Source of the DNA: an uncultured Treponema sp.
Lineage (GTDB): Bacteria; Spirochaetota; Spirochaetia; Treponematales; Treponemataceae
Length of the DNA: 26,330 nucleotides
Assembly: GCA_905373565.1 (NCBI GenBank)
Contig: CAJPTT010000002.1
Span: 1-26,330, forward strand
Reading direction: 5' to 3'
Under the pieces are notes generated by a model that made no database searches, was not told the DNA's origin, and worked only from the letters and a program-made list of their open reading frames with translations. This document shows positions 22,333 to 26,330 of this stretch, one piece after another (within the stretch, counting starts at the first letter, position 1; each line of letters begins with the position of its first letter). Made by a program: the position numbers and the translations under genes.

Positions 22333-22743
22333 CGGTGAAAGTTTTTTTGAGATTTTTTTGCCGGTTCTTATAGAAAATTGATATGACCGCTATATCCGTA
22401 AAGTCTGAATCGAGGAAAGGAAATGCTATGTAAAAAGAAGATTGAACTTCCGGCGGCGTGCTACCGCTTATCGCTGCAGAGGATGGAATTAGTGCTGAAT
22501 GCTGAATCGATAAATTATTATTTATATCGCACTGCTTGTACAAACCGCCTTTATGCGGTGCGGCGTTTACTTTATATAACATGATGTAATTATACTCCGG
22601 CTTTTACCAAAACGCAAGAAGTAATTTTTATATGCCTTTGGTACTATTATAATTGAGATTTGCTTTTCCGGAAACATACCATACCTGTAAACACAAGATA
22701 TATGTTTTTTTACAAAAAAAGCTTGCAAGCACAATACACCTTC
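22333..22743. other. Intergenic stretch without a convincing gene
   Basis: About 410 nt, mostly A+T rich. One short plus-strand reading frame (22423-22584, 53 codons, starting MLCKKK) has GAGGAAAGGAA just before its ATG, but the protein looks unlike any family and has no visible promoter, so it is recorded here rather than called as a gene. A small CCGC/GCGG hairpin lies near 22545-22560. Nothing else is recognised. Confidence 0.4.
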
Positions 22744-22888
22744 CAGGGTAAACGCATCAGATTTTTGAAAATATACGCCCGCAGAATGAGAGGCTGTTCA
22801 ACCAGAGTTTCGCCGCTTTGCGGCTCAAATGGTTGCTCAACCTCTCATTCTGCGGCATCTAATCTATCTGACTGATGCGTTTACCCTG
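22744..22888. repeat. Nested-stem repeat element, copy 2
   Basis: Outer arms 22744-22760 and 22872-22888 are a perfect 17-bp inverted repeat. After 17-19 nt spacers, middle arms 22780-22793 and 22841-22854 are perfect over 14 bp. The core holds AACCA/TGGTT (22800-22804, 22830-22834), TTT/AAA and a GCCGC-TTT-GCGGC hairpin (22812-22824). Size, spacing and core match the element at 1819-1966 in reverse orientation. It begins 10 nt past the mop stop, so it could also end that transcript. Confidence 0.8.
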
Positions 22889-22898
22889 CTCCTGAAAA

Positions 22899-23318
22899 TC
22901 AGTCGATACCAATCATCACGGAAGTAGCTTTGATAACAGCCAAAGCGACCTCGCCCTCTTTTAAGCCGAGTTCTTCGACGGCGTTGTTGGAAATGGTGGC
23001 GGAGATGGTACAGCCGCCCAGTGCACTGATGCGCACGATTGAGTTTACAGCTCCCTTTTCCACTCCCAGTACCTTGCCGGGAAATTGGTTGCGGGCGCTT
23101 AGGGGCAGGTGTTCACCGTGGCCGACCATAACCTCCGTGGCTTTGATGACAGCGTAGGCCTTTTTGCCCGGTACCAATCCCAGTTCCCGTATGGCGTTCA
23201 TAGAGATCGTTGCGGACACAGGCGTTCCGTTGACATCAATCGTAACAATGCCGTTGACGGCTCCCTCGGTTACCTTGCTAACGGTACCGGAGAACTGATT
23301 TCTTGCGCTTAGTTTCAT
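22899..23318 (-). CDS. Di-Mop molybdenum-binding protein (TOBE domains)
   Basis: A 139-aa protein made of two tandem Mop/TOBE repeats of about 68 residues. Each starts with LSARNQF (residues 3-9 and 77-83), runs through a G-V-V-N-I/V-V strand pattern and ATIS-N-A-ELGL, and ends with AVIKAT-VM. Such proteins bind molybdate or tungstate oxyanions in the cytosol and act as stores or sensors. GGAGG precedes the ATG. It lies 33 nt downstream of the substrate-binding remnant on the same strand and is likely co-transcribed. No ABC permease or ATPase is present, so the locus looks reduced. Confidence 0.9.
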   Translation of the reverse strand: MKLSARNQFSGTVSKVTEGAVNGIVTIDVNGTPVSATISMNAIRELGLVPGKKAYAVIKATEVMVGHGEHLPLSARNQFPGKVLGVEKGAVNSIVRISALGGCTISATISNNAVEELGLKEGEVALAVIKATSVMIGID

Positions 23319-23350
23319 TTAGAACCTCCAAATTATCGAATGATCGAAAA

Positions 23351-24124
23351 TTAGTCTAATTTCGGCGTTTCATAATTCAAAATCATCTGCGCCTGCTGAT
23401 CACTGAGCTCATAGTAGAAGAACGTATGATAGAAGTTTTTCAGTTCCTGCGCAATGTCAAAATCTTCAAACAACTCAGGATACAGCAGCTTTGCACACCA
23501 CTGGGGCTGCAGCGCGGATTCCACGCCATAACGATCCCATGCGAAAACTCCCTTTGGATTGGAATATACTCGTCCGTTTTTCACCGCTTTAAGATTTGCC
23601 CATGCAGGATCGGACATTACCTGATCAACCTGCTTCTTGGGTTTTCCGGTAATCAGAACGTCGGGATCCCACTGCAGCACCTGCTCCATAGAAATGGTTT
23701 GCAGATTGCCAGTCATTCCTTCCGCAGCTGCGTTGATACCGCCGGCATATTTGATCCACTCATCGATGATGGTGTTGGCGCCGTCGAAATTCAGCTCATA
23801 GATAGAATTGCCGTGCGCTACCGTTGTGCGGTTTTCTTCGGGGATATCTTCTACGCGTTTTGCAACCCAGTCCAGCCGCTCTTTAAGATAAGCCGTATAA
23901 CGGTTAGCAATATCAACAGCTTCTCCTCCGAAAACTTCGGCGGTAAGCTGTACGGATCGTATCATCTCATCATAGGTTTTGAACGAACAGTTGGATTGTT
24001 TGTATTCGCGAAGGAAACGTTCGTCTTCCGTATGGCTCACGTTCCCTGCTTTTTCGGGAATAGGCGAGCCGATATCGGGATGTACCGGTTCTGTCCGATT
24101 TCGACTGTCCATATTCTCCCCCAT
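23351..24124 (-). CDS. Truncated metal/oxyanion ABC transporter substrate-binding protein
   Basis: A 257-aa protein covering the linker helix (FKTYDEMIRSVQLTAEVFGGEAVDIANRYTAYL) and the whole C-terminal lobe (VAHGNSIYELNFDGANTIIDEWIKYAGG, SMEQVLQWDPDVLITG, AVKNGRVYSNPKGVFAWDRYG) of a BtuF/FecB-like cluster A-2/A-9 type binding protein. The signal peptide and N-terminal lobe (about 100-130 residues) are missing, replaced by about 40 hydrophilic residues. As it stands it could not be exported or close around a ligand, so it is probably a decayed gene. Next to a Mop protein, a MolA-like molybdate or tungstate role is the best guess for its ancestor. The start may be the ATG at 24112, which has GGGGGAG just upstream. 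The 24125-24383 spacer is A+T rich. Confidence 0.7.
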   Translation of the reverse strand: MGENMDSRNRTEPVHPDIGSPIPEKAGNVSHTEDERFLREYKQSNCSFKTYDEMIRSVQLTAEVFGGEAVDIANRYTAYLKERLDWVAKRVEDIPEENRTTVAHGNSIYELNFDGANTIIDEWIKYAGGINAAAEGMTGNLQTISMEQVLQWDPDVLITGKPKKQVDQVMSDPAWANLKAVKNGRVYSNPKGVFAWDRYGVESALQPQWCAKLLYPELFEDFDIAQELKNFYHTFFYYELSDQQAQMILNYETPKLD

Positions 24125-24149
24125 TAAATTTTCGTTATTATATATTGTT

Positions 24150-24165
24150 AGTGTATTAGTGTATA
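24150..24165. repeat. Tandem TTAGTGTA octamer upstream of the binding-protein remnant
   Basis: TTAGTGTA occurs twice end to end, followed by TATTAGA, 26-41 nt upstream of the first ATG of the truncated binding-protein gene. The location fits a regulator site, but no known operator is recognised. Confidence 0.35.
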
Positions 24166-24316
24166 TTAGAAAAGTATGCGAATATAAGTATTTCTTATGT
24201 ATACAAAGAGTTTACTCCCATGGCGTCTGTGCCAAGGGGTATCAAGGGGGGATTTAAAGGTGTATGGAGTAAAAATACGTATAGTAGATGAGAAATCGGA
24301 TAAGCTGCAAAACGTA

Positions 24317-24348
24317 TCGGCATATAGCCGACCGCTCTGTAAGAGCGG
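24317..24348 (-). terminator. Double hairpin downstream of the chemotaxis receptor gene
   Basis: Two adjacent hairpins lie about 36 nt past the receptor stop: CCGCTCT-GTA-AGAGCGG (24332-24348) and TCGGC-ATATA-GCCGA (24317-24331). On the receptor strand a short T-run follows (ACGTTTTGC), so termination is plausible though the T-run is brief. Confidence 0.5.
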
Positions 24349-24383
24349 GTTTGGTCAGTCTTGAACTGCGTGTTAGACAGCTA

Positions 24384-26330
24384 CTATACCTTAAACTTTT
24401 TTACTTCTTTCGACAAGTTCTCAATACTTGCCTTATTCTTTTGCGTTATCTCATTGACATCTTGTACCGCATTGCTTATCTGTACCGCGCCGCTTGCCAT
24501 CTCGTTCATGCTTTCGGTAATCACGCGGGTAAGATCATCGAGCTTACGCATCTCCTGCGCAACGTTTTCACCGCCGCGCAGCATCTCGGCGGAACCGTCG
24601 TTTACTTGGTTGGTTACAATATTTATGTCGCGGATAGCCGACAGCACTTCGCGGCTGCCGTTTTCCTGTTCACGCATAGCGTCCATAAGGTTTTGGCTCA
24701 TTGTTTTTACCTGCTCCGAAAGGGCGAAGATGGCGTTGAACTTTTCTTCCGCCGTTTTTGAAGAGGCCGAAAGAGATTCAATTTCTCCCGACAACACTTT
24801 GAGGGTAGAAGTGATGGTTTTGCCTTGCGTACTGGACTCTTCTGCCAGCTTACGGATTTCGTCGGCAACAACGGCAAAGCCTTTGCCGGCTTCGCCCGCA
24901 TGGGCGGCTTCAATGGCGGCGTTCATTGCCAGCAAGTTGGTTTGGCTTGCGATGTGCTGGATAACGCTTGAAGCTTCTAAAAGGCTGCCTGACTCTTCGG
25001 CTATTTTCTGCGTAACGCTGTTTGCTCCTGAAATTGTTTCTTTACCGTCCGCCGTCGCCGATGCAAGCGTTTTTATAACATCATCGGTTTTGCCGAGCGT
25101 CTGCGTGATGGAAGTTATATTGCCCACCATCTGTTCGACAGCCGAAGAGGATTCTGCAACGCTTGCCGATTGATTTTCGATACTGCCGTTCAGCTGCTTA
25201 ATCGTGCGGATAATTTCTTCGATGGTTGCAGCCGTTTCGGTAACGCTTGCCGCTTGGGTCATTGCCTGCTGCTTAACTCCGTCGATGTTAGCGCTGATTT
25301 GGTGCACGGCACTTGCGGTTTCGGTCATGTTGGAAGCCAGTTCATTCCCGATTTCTTCCATGTCGTTACTGTTCACTCCGACTTGCCGGATAGAAGCGCC
25401 TATTTTCGCAATCGTTTGGTTAAAGTATTCCGATAAGTCGGTAATCTCATCATTGCCGTGTACGGGGAGGCGGACGGTAAGGTCGCCTTCGCCTTGTGCG
25501 ATATTTTGCAGAGCATTAACGACGACCTTTACCGGTTTTACCATGCTGCGGGCAATGAAGTAGACGATGACCAGCGTAGTCAATAAAATTGCTGCGCCGA
25601 TAATAATCATTTCAAGCCTCAGTTCATCAACGGTTCCCATAAATTCGTTTACGGGGGCACTTATGATAACTGTCCAGCCGGTCGTTTTCATTGTGGCATA
25701 AGAAGCGATTTTGCTTACGCCTCCATACTCATAAAAACCGATTGACGGCTCATCGATTTCAACCGCCATTTTTTCAAATGCACCGGCAGATTTAAGCGAT
25801 AAATTGGTCTTAGATTCTTCATAAGCATTTGAACGAGTCCTAACCAAGTCAAAATCTCTGTCTGCAATGGTGCTTCCTGTGTTATCCAAAATATAACATT
25901 CGCCCGTTTGACCGACTACAATGTCATGAATGTCATTTGAAAGATGTTCAGCCTTAACAGTACAATTCAATACAGCCGTAATAGTTCGATTGTTATCATA
26001 TACGGGAACGGCAAATACAAAAACCAATGTATTAAGAACGCGGGATACAAGCGGCTCCGAAACAAAACTTTTGCCTGCGGACGCTGCTTGAAACCATTCT
26101 CTGTCGAGCGCCGATACGATGCGGTCATCGCTTGTCTTACGCACACCGGAGAGATCGTATAAACCAAGCTGCTCTATTTTTTCATTGAACAAAGCTTCTT
26201 TTTTTAAATGATTTACTTTTTCTTCATACGATACCGCAGGGTTTACAAGAATCGGCATGCGCGCAATGCCTTCGAGGAATTGCCAAAAGGCGGTAATGCG
26301 GCCGTCAATGATTTCTGCCGTATCGGTCGC
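24384..26330 (-). CDS. Methyl-accepting chemotaxis protein, N-terminus cut by window edge
   Basis: At least 648 codons are open to the right edge; an internal ATG at 26258 is not the true start because the frame continues upstream (ATDTAEIIDGRITAFWQFLEGIAR). The periplasmic part is a Cache-type ligand domain (GLYDLSGVRKTSDDRIVS, FVFAVPVYDNNRTITAVL, GECYILDNTGSTIADRD). A membrane helix (LEMIIIGAAILLTTLVIVYFIA) is followed by a HAMP domain (KPVKVVVNALQNIAQGEGDLTVRL) and a long signalling coiled coil with the conserved hairpin tip (QTNLLAMNAAIEAAHAGEAGKGFAVVADEIRKLAEES). It senses a small ligand and controls CheA at the pole. The C-terminus ends KKFKV, with no CheR-binding pentapeptide. The ligand cannot be told. 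Confidence 0.95.
   Translation of the reverse strand, partial: ATDTAEIIDGRITAFWQFLEGIARMPILVNPAVSYEEKVNHLKKEALFNEKIEQLGLYDLSGVRKTSDDRIVSALDREWFQAASAGKSFVSEPLVSRVLNTLVFVFAVPVYDNNRTITAVLNCTVKAEHLSNDIHDIVVGQTGECYILDNTGSTIADRDFDLVRTRSNAYEESKTNLSLKSAGAFEKMAVEIDEPSIGFYEYGGVSKIASYATMKTTGWTVIISAPVNEFMGTVDELRLEMIIIGAAILLTTLVIVYFIARSMVKPVKVVVNALQNIAQGEGDLTVRLPVHGNDEITDLSEYFNQTIAKIGASIRQVGVNSNDMEEIGNELASNMTETASAVHQISANIDGVKQQAMTQAASVTETAATIEEIIRTIKQLNGSIENQSASVAESSSAVEQMVGNITSITQTLGKTDDVIKTLASATADGKETISGANSVTQKIAEESGSLLEASSVIQHIASQTNLLAMNAAIEAAHAGEAGKGFAVVADEIRKLAEESSTQGKTITSTLKVLSGEIESLSASSKTAEEKFNAIFALSEQVKTMSQNLMDAMREQENGSREVLSAIRDINIVTNQVNDGSAEMLRGGENVAQEMRKLDDLTRVITESMNEMASGAVQISNAVQDVNEITQKNKASIENLSKEVKKFKV

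Noticed and set aside
22271..22582. Minus-strand 103-codon frame before the WYL regulator
   Set aside because: It runs through the operator-like palindromes and has no ribosome site or recognisable domain.

Overview
The window looks like chromosome of a host-associated spirochaete, most likely an oral-type Treponema. This is inferred from the gene mix (nagA/nagB, a Cache-type chemotaxis receptor, an ABC sugar-binding protein whose signal peptide ends in FA-MGQ), from a base composition near the middle of the range, and from overall protein resemblance. No rRNA, tRNA, CRISPR array, transposase or integrase was found.

Layout. 1-1605 (minus): a DHH/DHHA1 phosphoesterase coupled by an ATGA overlap to queH, which runs off the left edge. 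1744-1966: an intergenic block of nested inverted repeats. 2029-7544 (plus): a tight run of nagA, nagB, an AI-2E-family membrane protein, a DAHP synthase, rnhA and a sirtuin. 7693-9003 (plus): an orphan ABC sugar-binding protein, ending at a hairpin shared with a convergent fic gene (9051-10037, minus). 10226-10319: three hairpins in a row. 10353-12371 (minus): rsmE, carrying a 15-bp minisatellite, and a Ca2+/cation antiporter.

12574-22262 (minus) is the most interesting part. It is one compact apparent operon, transcribed right to left: WYL-domain regulator, two different dynamin-like GTPases (ATGA overlap), a small tail-anchored protein of unknown family, a 1050-aa HerA/VirB4-like ATPase with a Ser/Thr/Gly-rich insert, a 224-aa protein with a PD-(D/E)XK-like C-terminal domain, and a 91-aa likely immunity protein. 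The dynamin genes are visibly more A+T rich than the housekeeping flanks. Pairing of dynamin-like GTPases with a HerA-type motor and a toxin/immunity-like pair suggests either a membrane-associated export system or a conflict/defence system under WYL control. I cannot name it as a described system. The only large gap in the operon (234 nt before the ATPase gene) holds a coding-like tail in the +1 frame of the small protein, reachable from an A10 tract or from the AAG-TGA terminus.

To the right lie a stretch with no convincing gene (22263-22898), a second copy of the nested-stem element (22744-22888), a two-gene remnant of a molybdate/metal uptake locus (a Mop protein and a substrate-binding protein lacking its N-terminal lobe), and a methyl-accepting chemotaxis protein cut by the right edge. 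The nested-stem elements at 1819-1966 and 22744-22888 share a core in opposite orientation but have unrelated outer stems, pointing to a dispersed structured repeat family.
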